Below are positions 5,785 to 12,887 of a stretch of 14,440 nucleotides of DNA, piece by piece. Position 1 is the stretch's first letter. The number at the start of each line of letters is the position of its first letter. Origin of the DNA: DASQVO01 sp035640715 (GTDB lineage: Bacteria > Actinomycetota > Actinomycetes > Streptosporangiales > Streptosporangiaceae); assembly GCA_035640715.1 (NCBI GenBank), contig DASQVO010000543.1, forward strand, positions 1-14,440, written 5' to 3'. The notes under the pieces were generated by a model. That model made no database searches and was not told where the DNA came from. It saw nothing but the letters and a program-made list of their open reading frames with translations. A program made the translations under genes and the position numbers.

Positions 5785-7226
5785 TACCGGCGCTCCTCCT
5801 CCGCTGCCCGTGACGGCGCCTGGGCGCTGTCAATGTCTGCCTGTTCCGTATCCGCGCGGGCTACAGCTTCAACGGTGCGGGGATCGAGGTCGAAGAGAAC
5901 CCGTAGCGCCTCGTCATACCCGTCGCCCCCCGGTGAGCCGGCCAGCTCCTTGACGCGCACCATCGGCGCGTGCAGTAGCTTGTCTACCACTCTGCGTACT
6001 GTCCGGGCTATTTCATCCAGCGCGTGTCCATCGAGTCCCTCGACCCCCTGCAGCCGCCCGGCGAGCCGGGCAAGCTCGGTATCGACCACCCCGGCGGCCT
6101 TGGCCCGCAGGGCGACGACCGTCGGTGTCACCCTGGCCGCATGCGCAGCGGACCGGTGCGCGATGAACTCTTCCTCCACGATCGCCCGGACGGCCGCCAC
6201 GTCATCGGTGATGCCGGGGGCCGCCGTCGCGGAGCGTCCCGCGTCGGCGAGCTCGTCCATGCCGATCACGGTGACATCCGGCAGTTCGCCCACGCTCGTG
6301 TCCACGTCGCGGGGCATCGCGAGGTCCAGGAGCACAAGCCGCCGGCCGCCGGCCGCCGCGCCCCGCTTCCCGCCGCTGGCGGCGCGCATGGACAACGCGG
6401 CCTGGACGACATCGGCGGTGATGACCAGCCCGGACGCTCCCGTGCATGAGATGACCAGGTCAGCGTCGGCGATCGCGCGCGGCAGATCGGCGAGGTCGGT
6501 GGTGGAACCCCCGACGGAGGCGGCCAGGCGCTCGGCACGCCGCCGCGTGCGATTCGCCACGACAATGCTGGCCGCGCCGCCCCGCGCCGCGGTGGTCGCG
6601 GCGAGGGAACTCATCGAGCCGGCGCCGACGACGAGGACTTTCCTGCCGCTCAGCGGCTGCCCAGATGGCTCGTCTCCGGCGGCCGGGGCCGGGCCGAGCC
6701 TGGCCGTCGCCGCATCGATCCCCACGCTGACCAGGCTCGGGCCGGTCCGGTCTATCCCGGTTTCCGCGTGCGCCCGCTTGCCCGTGCGCAGGGCAACGGC
6801 ACCGAGGTCACTGAGCGCCCGGCCCAGTGTCCCGTTTTCCCTGGCGAAGTTGAGCGCCTGCCGTATCTGCCCGAGTATCTGGCTCTCGCCGACCACCATC
6901 GAGTCCAGCCCCGAAGCCACCGCGAGCAGATGCTTGACCGCGCGCTCGTCGTAGTGGACGTAAAGATGCCCGGTCAGCTCGTGGGAGGGGATCCCCGAGT
7001 ACCGTGACAGCAGCTCGCAGATGACCGCCACGCCCCCGTGGAACCGATCCACGTCGGCATAGATTTCCACCCGGTTGCAGGTCGAGACGGCAAAGGTCCC
7101 CGTCACGTCGCCGGTCTGGTTCAGATCGCGAAGCAGCTTGCGGAGCTCGTCACTGCTGAGCGCCGCACGCTCCAGGACCGGGACCGGCGCAGTCTTGTGG
7201 CTCAGCCCCACTACGAGCACACTCAC
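5784..7226 (-). CDS. hemA: Glutamyl-tRNA reductase
   Basis: HemA reduces glutamyl-tRNA(Glu) with NADPH to glutamate-1-semialdehyde, the first committed and usually rate-setting step of the C5 haem pathway. It has 480 residues, somewhat long but usual for actinomycetes. Seen in sequence: VVGLSHKTAPV (5-15), STCNRVEIY with catalytic Cys50, His99 in the region contacting the active site, GESQILGQ (113-120), and the NADPH-binding GAGSMSSLAA (201-210). A helical dimerisation segment lies around 390-450. The extra length is a poly-Ala/Gly insert around 315-325 and an acidic C-terminal tail. The start is GTG at 7224-7226; AGGCGG about seven bases upstream overlaps the rex stop codon. It sits 11 bases after rex and one base into hemC, so it is expressed from the Rex-controlled promoter. 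Confidence 0.98.
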   Translation of the reverse strand: MSVLVVGLSHKTAPVPVLERAALSSDELRKLLRDLNQTGDVTGTFAVSTCNRVEIYADVDRFHGGVAVICELLSRYSGIPSHELTGHLYVHYDERAVKHLLAVASGLDSMVVGESQILGQIRQALNFARENGTLGRALSDLGAVALRTGKRAHAETGIDRTGPSLVSVGIDAATARLGPAPAAGDEPSGQPLSGRKVLVVGAGSMSSLAATTAARGGAASIVVANRTRRRAERLAASVGGSTTDLADLPRAIADADLVISCTGASGLVITADVVQAALSMRAASGGKRGAAAGGRRLVLLDLAMPRDVDTSVGELPDVTVIGMDELADAGRSATAAPGITDDVAAVRAIVEEEFIAHRSAAHAARVTPTVVALRAKAAGVVDTELARLAGRLQGVEGLDGHALDEIARTVRRVVDKLLHAPMVRVKELAGSPGGDGYDEALRVLFDLDPRTVEAVARADTEQADIDSAQAPSRAAEEERR

Positions 7227-7237
7227 GTCTGCACCGC

Positions 7238-8020
7238 CTACGCCTCTGCCGCTGAATTGGCCGCGGCCGCCGCCGGAAGCCGCGTTGCTCCCTCATCTAC
7301 GGTATGCAACGCATCCTGCCGGACACGCCCGTTTCGCTCCGCCGAACGCCGCTGCGCGTGGAACGCCAGGATTTGCAGTTCTATCGACAGATCCACCTTA
7401 CGCACGTCCACCCCCGCTGGCACATTGAGGACCAGCGGAGCGAAATTCAGGATGCTGGTGACCCCGGCCACCACCAGCCGGTCGCAAACGCCCTGGGCCG
7501 AACTGGCAGGCGTGGCTATCACGCCGATCGCGACCTTGTGCTGCGCCACGACGTCCTCGATCTCGTCGGAATGCCGTACCTCCAGGTGCGCGATCCGGGT
7601 GCCCACGATGGCCGGATCGCTATCCAGCAGGGCCGCGATCCGGAAGCCGCGAGTGGCGAAGCCGCCGTAATTGGCGAGAGCGCGGCCCAGGTTGCCGGCG
7701 CCGACGATCACGGCGGGCCAGTCCTGCGTCAGCCCGAGCGCCCGTGATACCTGGTAGATCAGGTAATCGACGTCGTAGCCAACGCCCCTGACCCCGTATG
7801 ACCCGAGATGGGACAGATCCTTGCGGAGCTTGGCTGAGTTCACGCCTGCCCCGGCGGCAAGCTGATCGCTCGAGACGGTGACGACGCCGCGCTCGGCCAT
7901 GCCGGTAAGGACGCGCAGGTACACCGGCAGCCGTGCGACCGTGGCTTCTGGCAGGCGATCGTCCGCTGGGCGATCGCGCGGGTCATCGGTGCCCTTGTGA
8001 GGCACAGAATCGCGAGACAT
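7238..8020 (-). CDS. rex: Redox-sensing transcriptional repressor Rex
   Basis: Rex is a homodimeric repressor that binds DNA when NADH is low and lets go when NADH/NAD+ rises. Residues 24-90 form the winged-helix DNA-binding domain (ATVARLPVYLRVL; SAKLRKDLSHLGSYGVRGVGY at 62-82). Residues 100-215 form the Rossmann domain with GAGNLGRAL (107-115) and the acidic LLDSD at the end of the second strand. At 260 residues it is longer than Bacillus Rex (about 210-215); the excess is a polar N-terminal tail and an Ala-rich C-terminal tail, as in actinomycetes. The ATG at 8018-8020 has GAGGAG nine bases upstream. It is the first gene of rex-hemACDB, and a near-perfect Rex operator lies about 155-170 bases upstream, implying autoregulation and control of haem synthesis. 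Confidence 0.98.
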   Translation of the reverse strand: MSRDSVPHKGTDDPRDRPADDRLPEATVARLPVYLRVLTGMAERGVVTVSSDQLAAGAGVNSAKLRKDLSHLGSYGVRGVGYDVDYLIYQVSRALGLTQDWPAVIVGAGNLGRALANYGGFATRGFRIAALLDSDPAIVGTRIAHLEVRHSDEIEDVVAQHKVAIGVIATPASSAQGVCDRLVVAGVTSILNFAPLVLNVPAGVDVRKVDLSIELQILAFHAQRRSAERNGRVRQDALHTVDEGATRLPAAAAANSAAEA

Positions 8021-8150
8021 GCGCCGGCACTCCTCAGGGGATCGACGCGAGACGGGCCGCGGCGGCTGTTACCGGACGCTGGCCCGCCACGTGGGCTTGG
8101 GCGGCACCGGCGGACGGCTGCTCAGCGGGTTTGGCGGCCGGGCACCGGAG

Positions 8151-8179
8151 GCTCTACTCCACGGTACCGCCTTTGTGAA
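8151..8179 (-). promoter_or_regulatory. Candidate housekeeping promoter of rex-hemACDB
   Basis: On the minus strand TTCACA (8179-8174), 17 bases, then TAGAGC (8156-8151) fits the actinobacterial housekeeping pattern TTGACR/TAGRRT with one mismatch in each box. The -35 box is the last half-site of the Rex operator, so bound Rex would block RNA polymerase. Transcription would begin near 8145, leaving a leader of about 125 bases before the rex ATG. An alternative pairing is TTGTGC with TACCGT at 18 bases. Confidence 0.55.
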
Positions 8180-8190
8180 CCGATGCACAA
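8173..8190. promoter_or_regulatory. Rex operator (ROP) upstream of rex-hemACDB
   Basis: TTGTGAACCGATGCACAA matches the Rex consensus TTGTGAA-N4-TTCACAA at 13 of the 14 defined positions; the only change is T to G in the right arm. The outer symmetry extends to CTTTGTG...CACAAAG (8171-8192). It lies just past the glutaredoxin-like stop codon and overlaps the candidate -35 of the rex promoter. In Streptomyces coelicolor Rex is known to bind such a site before rex-hemACD. Confidence 0.88.
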
Positions 8191-8213
8191 AGTCAGTGCC
8201 GACTGCCCTTGGG

Positions 8214-8462
8214 TCAGTCCTCCAGTGCTGCCCTGAGGCGCGCCTCACTAACCCGCCAGAAGTCATGCGGCACGCCATCCACCAAGGTCACGGGAATCTT
8301 GTCCCAGTACTCCGCCATGTCCTCGCTGGAGGCGGTGATGTCGCGTTCCTCCCAGCCGACTCCGAGGTCGGCGGCCACGCGGGCGATCACTGCGCGTGCC
8401 TCGTCGCACAGATGACAGCCCGGCTTCCCAAGGAGGGCGATGCGATGCTTGCCCGGTTCCAT
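8214..8462 (-). CDS. Small glutaredoxin-like (DUF836-type) thiol protein
   Basis: An 82-residue thioredoxin-fold protein. Near the N-terminus is GKPGCHLCDEA, a CxxC redox motif at about residues 13-16. Then follow the WEERDI strand and IPVTLVDGVPHDFWRV, with the cis-proline IPV typical of glutaredoxins. It probably acts as a cytoplasmic disulfide reductase; its partner is unknown. I chose the ATG at 8460-8462, which has GAGG five bases upstream; the in-frame ATG at 8483 lacks a ribosome site and would overlap the previous gene. It begins seven bases after the stop of the membrane-ABM gene, so it is likely co-transcribed with it. A similar small protein precedes hemA in mycobacteria (Rv0508), which suggests a conserved link to redox or haem supply. 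Confidence 0.9.
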   Translation of the reverse strand: MEPGKHRIALLGKPGCHLCDEARAVIARVAADLGVGWEERDITASSEDMAEYWDKIPVTLVDGVPHDFWRVSEARLRAALED

Positions 8463-8469
8463 CGCCGCC

Positions 8470-9933
8470 TCAGATCCCGCCATACCGCTGCTGCGGCGCC
8501 TGGGCCGGGGGCCACCCCTGCACCTGGGCCCCGCCCTGGGCCCGGGGCTGTACCTGAGCCCCGCCCTGGGCCTGCCCCTGCACCTGGGACCCGCCCTCGG
8601 ACAGCGGCGACACCTTGGCGTATTTCAGCCGCAATTCGATCACGTTGGTGGCGAGCACGCATGGCCTCCTCTCGGTGACGAACCGCTTGACGTAAGGCTG
8701 GCTCTCGTGCCGCTCGAATGCCGCCCGGTCACGGTAGATCTCGTAAAAGATGCGCTGCATCGGGGCCTTCGGCACCGTGTGGATGACATAGACCAGCGTG
8801 TCCGGCTCGTTAGCCCGCACTTGCTCGGCGGCTTGCTCGGCGATCCGGTCAAAGTCCGCGACCTTGTCATCGAGCAGCGTGTAGATGGCGATCAGGCCGT
8901 ACGGCCGGGACTGGAGTGGCCTCGCGATATCGGCACCCGGCGCGCCCCCGTCGTCGGCGCGCCGCCCCGTGGGTCCCGGCGCCCTGCTCGCTACGGCACC
9001 CGGAGCCTCAAGCGCCCTGGCCGCGGGACCAGCGCCCGGGCCCGGTGCGTACATCTGCTGGGTAACGAAGCCGTCGCCCGGCCCCTGGCCGGCGAAGCCG
9101 TCGCCCGGGAAACCATTGCCCGGGAAACCATTGCCTCCAAGAGCGGCGCCGGTACCGGATTCGCCGGGAAAGCCCTGGCCGCGCTGCCCGGCCAGGCGCG
9201 GGCCGTCCGGGTCGCCGCGGTCCTGGCCTGCCAGCCGCGACCCGCTTTCCGCCCCGCGCGGAGCACCCGTTAGCAGCGCGTCGACCCTGGTCATACCGAA
9301 CCAGACGAGGCCAGCCGAGAGCGCGCTCAGCGCCGGGTACGCGGAATTGTCTGGCAAACTCAGCCGCAGCGCCACGGTGAGCAGCACCGCCAGGCCGACA
9401 GCCGCTGCCCCTGGCAGCGCCCGTGCTGCCGCGGGCTCGCCGCGAGCGCGGGCCGCGCAGATTCCTGCGGCCGCGATAGCCTCCACAGCGGCGACAAAAT
9501 GTACCAGGATCAGCGCGTAGTGCGGGATGAGCTGGTAATGCGCGGAAGCCACCGGCCATGTTCTGCCGAACGGCTTGGCCACGAGCGGATCCGTGGCAAG
9601 CCCTGCGCCGACCACGATCGTCAGCGCGCCTACCACGAGCTTCGCGCCGAACCTGGCTATCCCGCCCCGCGCCACCAGCTCGACAAGACCCCAGGCAAGC
9701 CAGAGCGGCGCCACGAGCTGCGCGGTGAGCTGAATCACCCGGAATGTCAACGGCCCGAAGCCGGTCGCGAAGCCGATGCTCTGGGCAAGCAATGCGATCG
9801 TCAGCGCGAGCAGGCCGACGGTCCAGGCGATAAGGCTGGGTCCGGGACTGCTGATGCACCGGCCGGCGAGCAGGCCGGTGCCCACGGCCGCCACCAGCGC
9901 GCCCACGATCGCGACCAGCACAGAAATCGACAT
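8470..9933 (-). CDS. Polytopic membrane protein with C-terminal ABM (antibiotic biosynthesis monooxygenase-type) domain
   Basis: A 487-residue protein in four parts. Residues 1-215 hold about seven hydrophobic segments (near 3-25, 33-53, 63-87, 96-114, 134-160, 173-193, 199-215). Residues 220-340 are a Gly/Pro/Ala-rich linker with GNGFPGNGFPGDGF-type repeats (267-289). Residues 345-440 form an ABM-like ferredoxin fold (YGLIAIYTLLDDK; FYEIYRDRAAFERHESQPYVKRF), related to small quinol or haem-related monooxygenases. Residues 448-487 are Gln-rich with three 10-residue repeats (G[SA]QVQ...). The start ATG (9931-9933) has only a weak ribosome site. It is followed at seven bases by the glutaredoxin-like gene, then the rex-hem block. 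The fold assignments are fairly safe; the substrate, and whether the ABM domain is enzymatic or a binding module, are unknown. I recognise no named gene. Confidence 0.8.
   Translation of the reverse strand: MSISVLVAIVGALVAAVGTGLLAGRCISSPGPSLIAWTVGLLALTIALLAQSIGFATGFGPLTFRVIQLTAQLVAPLWLAWGLVELVARGGIARFGAKLVVGALTIVVGAGLATDPLVAKPFGRTWPVASAHYQLIPHYALILVHFVAAVEAIAAAGICAARARGEPAAARALPGAAAVGLAVLLTVALRLSLPDNSAYPALSALSAGLVWFGMTRVDALLTGAPRGAESGSRLAGQDRGDPDGPRLAGQRGQGFPGESGTGAALGGNGFPGNGFPGDGFAGQGPGDGFVTQQMYAPGPGAGPAARALEAPGAVASRAPGPTGRRADDGGAPGADIARPLQSRPYGLIAIYTLLDDKVADFDRIAEQAAEQVRANEPDTLVYVIHTVPKAPMQRIFYEIYRDRAAFERHESQPYVKRFVTERRPCVLATNVIELRLKYAKVSPLSEGGSQVQGQAQGGAQVQPRAQGGAQVQGWPPAQAPQQRYGGI
8518..8600. 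repeat. Tandem 30-base coding repeat (10-residue QVQ repeats)
   Basis: Three in-frame units of 30 bases start at 8518, 8548 and 8578 (the last partial), each resembling ctgcacctgggccccgccct. They encode the G[SA]QVQ... decapeptides in the tail of the membrane-ABM protein. Confidence 0.75.
9067..9133. repeat. Short direct repeats encoding the Gly-rich linker
   Basis: CCCGGGAAACCATTG occurs twice in perfect tandem (9104-9118, 9119-9133). GAAGCCGTCGCCCGG occurs twice 27 bases apart (from 9067 and 9094). They encode the GNGFPGNGFPGDGF linker of the membrane-ABM protein and look like products of replication slippage. Confidence 0.7.
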
Positions 9934-9967
9934 TGATGCCTATGGTGCCTGGCACGGCGGGATGATG

Positions 9968-9982
9968 CGGCCCTTCGGGCCG
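9968..9982 (-). terminator. Small GC hairpin after bS22, possible terminator
   Basis: CGGCCC-ttc-GGGCCG forms a perfect 6-base-pair stem with a 3-base loop, 45 bases past the bS22 stop and 34 bases before the membrane-ABM start. No T-tract follows. It could be a weak U-less terminator separating bS22 from the next unit. Confidence 0.3.
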
Positions 9983-10027
9983 GCGGGACGGCGCTGGCCA
10001 GCGCGGCGCTCAAGGCGCTGCACGTGA

Positions 10028-10126
10028 CTACTTCTTGTTCCGCCGCTGGATGCGGGTCTTCTTCAGCAACTTGCGGTGCTTCTTCTTCGCCATCCGCTTG
10101 CGGCGCTTCTTGATGACTGAGCCCAC
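10028..10126 (-). CDS. 30S ribosomal protein bS22 (AURKAIP1/COX24-domain small basic protein)
   Basis: A 32-residue, strongly basic protein reading VGSVIKKRRKRM..., then KKKHRKLLKKTRIQRRNKK. It matches the actinobacterial bS22 family, a small protein of the 30S subunit seen in mycobacterial ribosome structures and formerly called an AURKAIP1/COX24-domain protein. The GTG at 10124-10126 gives the family's usual MGSVIKKRRKRM start, and GAGGG lies seven bases upstream. A long in-frame extension to 10750 would cross the HTH gene and is rejected. Position directly after the BldC-type regulator is the same as Rv0500A-Rv0500B in Mycobacterium. It is easily missed by gene callers because of its length and GTG start. 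Confidence 0.93.
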   Translation of the reverse strand: MGSVIKKRRKRMAKKKHRKLLKKTRIQRRNKK

Positions 10127-10260
10127 GGAACAACCCTCACTCGACTGTACGGAAGACGGCGACGCCGCCATGCCCGCCCGATGAGGGCGGCTGGGCATAC
10201 ACCCGGTGTAGAAGGTTACCGCGCCGATCACACCACCCTGTGACAGCCCCGCGGCCCCGC

Positions 10261-10464
10261 TCAGCCGGTGCCGACGAAGGCGTCCCTGAGGTACTGGTTC
10301 ACCGCCTGCTCGGGTACCCGGAATGAGCGTCCTACCCGGATCGCCTCCAGCTCGCCGGAGTGAACCAGGCGATACACGGTCATTTTCGACACGCGCATAA
10401 TCGTGGCCACTTCGGCAACCGTGAGAAATCTGACGTCGCTTAGGGGAGTTTCGCCTGCAGCCAT
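10261..10464 (-). CDS. BldC/excisionase-family helix-turn-helix DNA-binding protein
   Basis: A 67-residue protein that is almost entirely one MerR/excisionase-type winged helix: FLTVAEVATIMRVSKMTVYRL (about 13-33) is the helix-turn-helix, and IRVGRSFRVPEQAVNQYL is the wing and following helix. It is closest in memory to the Streptomyces BdtA/SCO3328 type and mycobacterial Rv0500A, small developmental or housekeeping DNA-binding proteins related to BldC. I chose the ATG at 10462-10464 (GAGG seven bases upstream) because it gives family length. A GTG at 10522-10524 with GGAG six bases upstream would add 20 residues of low-quality sequence and remains possible. The gene precedes bS22 by 134 bases and follows acuC by 316. 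Its target is unknown. Confidence 0.9.
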   Translation of the reverse strand: MAAGETPLSDVRFLTVAEVATIMRVSKMTVYRLVHSGELEAIRVGRSFRVPEQAVNQYLRDAFVGTG

Positions 10465-10780
10465 CGTCGCCCCTCTTCCGCAGGGAGCCCATGCACGCAT
10501 GACCGGATTCGGCGCACCAGTCACGCACGTCTCCAGGGTAAGTCTCGCACGGAAAAGAGCAAGCGATGGTACCGGCCAATCGAGGCCCGTGCGCAGCGCC
10601 CGGTGCAGTGGTTGGCGGGAAAGCGCAGGCCAGAGGCGGTCCTAGTGTCGTATGTGACGGCTGGTGCGCAGAATAATTTGTTTGCCTACGCGCAGGCGGA
10701 CATGGCGGAAAAGGAGGATAGGACCCCCGATCGTGCCCGCGGCGGCCCATCGGGTGAAGGCTCGTTTCAATGGGGCGGCA
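10465..10780. other. 316-base gap between acuC and the HTH gene
   Basis: No supported gene. On the minus strand, TTGCTC (10562-10557), 16 bases and TACCCT (10540-10535) make a weak promoter candidate for the HTH gene. An AT-rich patch lies at 10671-10685. CCGAT/ATCGG arms near 10727-10753, followed on the minus strand by a pyrimidine run (around 10706-10720), could be a weak acuC terminator. Both calls are tentative. Confidence 0.35.
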
Positions 10781-11980
10781 TCACAGGTCCGGCAGCAGGC
10801 CGTGGGCGGGGAAGGTGGCTTTCCTCGTCGCCATGATCGTCCGGTCGACCGCGTCGCCGGGATTCACGCCGTTCCCGAACGGGGCGAAATCTGCCGTTGC
10901 GCCGTCCGTCATGAGCTCGGGCGGCTGCGTGCCGGTCAGCTCGCGGGCGAGCCTGCGCCATGCCGCCGGCGTGGGTTCGGCCGGGTCAATGGGCAAGTCC
11001 GTCGCGATGGCGAGCAGGTGGGTCCATGACCGCGGCACCACCGCCGCGAGCGCGTACCCGCCGCCGCCGACCAGGAGCCACCGCCCGTCGGCGGTCTCGT
11101 GCGCGAGCCTGTGCACGGCGGACTGGGCCCGGCGCTGCGCGTCGATGCTCAGCTCGAGGTGAGCGAGCGGATCCAGCCGGTGGCTGTCACAGCCGTGCTG
11201 GCTCACCAGCACCTGCGGCCGGAAGGTGCGCAGCAGCGGCGGGACGACCGCGTGGAATGCCCGCAGCCAGCCCGCGTCGCCGGTCCCGGCTGGCAGCGCG
11301 ACGTTGACGGCGTACCCGGCTCCCGCCCCCTCCCCGGTCTCGGACGGCAGGCCAGTGCCCGGGAACAGCGTGGCCGGATGCTCATGCAGGCTGATCGTCA
11401 GCACGCGCGGGTCGTCGTAGAAGGCGGCCTGAACGCCGTCGCCGTGATGGACGTCGAGGTCGACGTAGGCGATCCGTTCGGCGCCACGCTCCAGCAGCCA
11501 GGCGATCGCGATCGCCGGGTCGTTGTAGATGCAGAAGCCGCTCGCCGAGCGCCGCATGGCGTGATGAAGGCCGCCCGCCACGTTGGCCGCGTGCGAGGCG
11601 GCCGACGTCCAGACCGCCTGCGCGGCGGCCAGCGTGGCGCCCGCGACCAGTGAGGAGGCTTCGTGCATCGCGGGGAAGACAGGATTATCGGGCGTGCCGA
11701 GGCCAAAGGCAGCTGAGCCCGGGTCCGGGGGCGCACCCTGCGCCGCCAGCTGCCCGGCCTGCCGCACCGCGGCGATGTAGGCCGGGTCGTGCACGAGCTC
11801 CAGCTGCTCCGGTGCCGCCGGCTCGGGTGCCCGCACCGAGACGTCCGGCGCGTCCAGCACGCCGAACTCCCGTGCCAGCGCGATCGTCAGCTTGACCCGC
11901 ACGGGCGCCAGCGGGTGACCGGGCCCGAAATCGTAGTCTGTAAGCCGGTCGTCCCAGCTCAGCGCGAGTGAGCACGCCAC
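10781..11980 (-). CDS. acuC: Class I histone deacetylase-family protein, AcuC type
   Basis: A zinc-dependent deacetylase of 399 residues, full length for the arginase/deacetylase fold. Active-site residues are in place: the HH charge-relay pair in AGGLHHAM (H139, H140); zinc ligands D176 and H178 in YVDLDVHHGDG and D265 in SQHGCDSH; and the transition-state tyrosine in GGGGYAL. In Bacillus, AcuC deacetylates acetyl-CoA synthetase; the substrate here is probably a lysine-acetylated metabolic enzyme, but no acs or acetyltransferase gene lies in the window. The start is GTG at 11978-11980, with GGGAGG five bases upstream. It follows proC by 62 bases and may be co-transcribed with it. Confidence 0.95.
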   Translation of the reverse strand: MACSLALSWDDRLTDYDFGPGHPLAPVRVKLTIALAREFGVLDAPDVSVRAPEPAAPEQLELVHDPAYIAAVRQAGQLAAQGAPPDPGSAAFGLGTPDNPVFPAMHEASSLVAGATLAAAQAVWTSAASHAANVAGGLHHAMRRSASGFCIYNDPAIAIAWLLERGAERIAYVDLDVHHGDGVQAAFYDDPRVLTISLHEHPATLFPGTGLPSETGEGAGAGYAVNVALPAGTGDAGWLRAFHAVVPPLLRTFRPQVLVSQHGCDSHRLDPLAHLELSIDAQRRAQSAVHRLAHETADGRWLLVGGGGYALAAVVPRSWTHLLAIATDLPIDPAEPTPAAWRRLARELTGTQPPELMTDGATADFAPFGNGVNPGDAVDRTIMATRKATFPAHGLLPDL

Positions 11981-12042
11981 GCTTGCCTCCCTGTCGCCAG
12001 CGCCTGCCCGGCGGGTGCGCCCCGGCGGGGGCCACCCTGCCC

Positions 12043-12843
12043 TTACCCGCCTGCGAGATCCCTGCCCCGGTCGCGCGCGGACTCTATCGCGGCGAGAAAC
12101 GCTGCCCGGACGCCGTGCTTTTCCAGCTCCCGGATGGCCGAGATCGTCGTGCCGCCCGGCGACGTGACCGCCTCGCGCAGGATCACCGGATGCTCACCCA
12201 AGTCCCGGAGCATTGTGGCCGCCCCGTACACCGCCTGGGTGACCATCTCCAGCGCCGTGCTGCGCGGCACCCCGAGCAGGATGCCGGCGTCGACCATGGC
12301 CTCGACCAGGAAGTAGACGTAGGCCGGGCCGCTGCCGGACAGCGCCGTGGCGGCGTCCTGCTGTGACTCCGGGATGCGTAGTACCTTGCCGACCGGCCGG
12401 AGCAGTTTCTCTGCCCGCTGCAGATGCTGCTCGCTGGCGTGCGGGCCCGCGGAGATAACGCTCATCGCCTCGTCCACAAGCACGGGAGTGTTGGACATCA
12501 CCCGCACCACGGGAACGTCCCCGACCAGCCTGCGCCCGATGAACGCGGTCGTGATGCCCGCGGCGACGGAGATCACCAGCCGGTCGGCCGAGGCGGGAAC
12601 GAACGCGGCGATCTCATCGAGCAGTGTCCCCATGTCCTGCGGCTTGACGGCCAGCACCAGTGTGTCGGCGGTCTTGGCGGCCTCGGCGGCACCCGGTGTC
12701 TCTACGCCGTAGCGCTCGCGCAGCTCGGCGGCGCGTTCGGGGCGCCGGGCGACAGCAAGCACCTGCGACGGCGGATGACCCGCACGCAGCAGGCCGGACA
12801 GCAGCGCCTCGCCCATCTTCCCGGTTCCGAGGATCGCGATCAT
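12043..12843 (-). CDS. proC: Pyrroline-5-carboxylate reductase
   Basis: ProC reduces pyrroline-5-carboxylate to proline with NAD(P)H, the last step of proline synthesis. It has 266 residues, normal length. The N-terminal Rossmann domain carries GTGKMG (6-11), AVKPQ (65-69) and SVAAGI (92-97). MSNTP (116-120) and the C-terminal helical domain with SGSGPAYVY (169-177) and SPGGTT (228-233) form the dimer active site. The ATG at 12841-12843 has a strong AGGAGG five bases upstream. It begins 44 bases after the proline dehydrogenase stop, likely in one transcript. proC next to a BldC-type regulator and bS22 is the mycobacterial Rv0500 arrangement; here acuC is inserted between. Confidence 0.97.
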   Translation of the reverse strand: MIAILGTGKMGEALLSGLLRAGHPPSQVLAVARRPERAAELRERYGVETPGAAEAAKTADTLVLAVKPQDMGTLLDEIAAFVPASADRLVISVAAGITTAFIGRRLVGDVPVVRVMSNTPVLVDEAMSVISAGPHASEQHLQRAEKLLRPVGKVLRIPESQQDAATALSGSGPAYVYFLVEAMVDAGILLGVPRSTALEMVTQAVYGAATMLRDLGEHPVILREAVTSPGGTTISAIRELEKHGVRAAFLAAIESARDRGRDLAGG

Positions 12844-12887
12844 GTGGACCTCCTGTGCTGGCCCGGGGTCGCTGGGCCGGTACGAAC

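Noticed and set aside
5020..6954. 644-codon plus-strand open frame
   Set aside because: It lies wholly opposite hemC and hemA, has no family resemblance, and is a product of GC-rich antisense codon structure.
7990..8006. Second Rex-like site (ccttgtgaggcacag)
   Set aside because: The half-sites are too close together and it lies inside the rex coding region; it does not fit the 18-base operator.
8021..8150. Riboswitch or haem/cobalamin-responsive leader before rex
   Set aside because: The leader has a few GC hairpin arms (such as CGGGCC/GGCCCG) and a repeated CCGGTGCC, but no recognisable riboswitch core such as a B12 box.
8518..8600. Regularly spaced repeats considered as a CRISPR-like array
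   Set aside because: Units are contiguous, in frame and encode decapeptide repeats in a protein tail; there are no spacers.
10028..10750. 240-codon minus-strand frame ending in the bS22 sequence
   Set aside because: Only the last 32 codons match a family. The upstream part overlaps the HTH gene in another frame and reads as random Pro/Arg-rich sequence.
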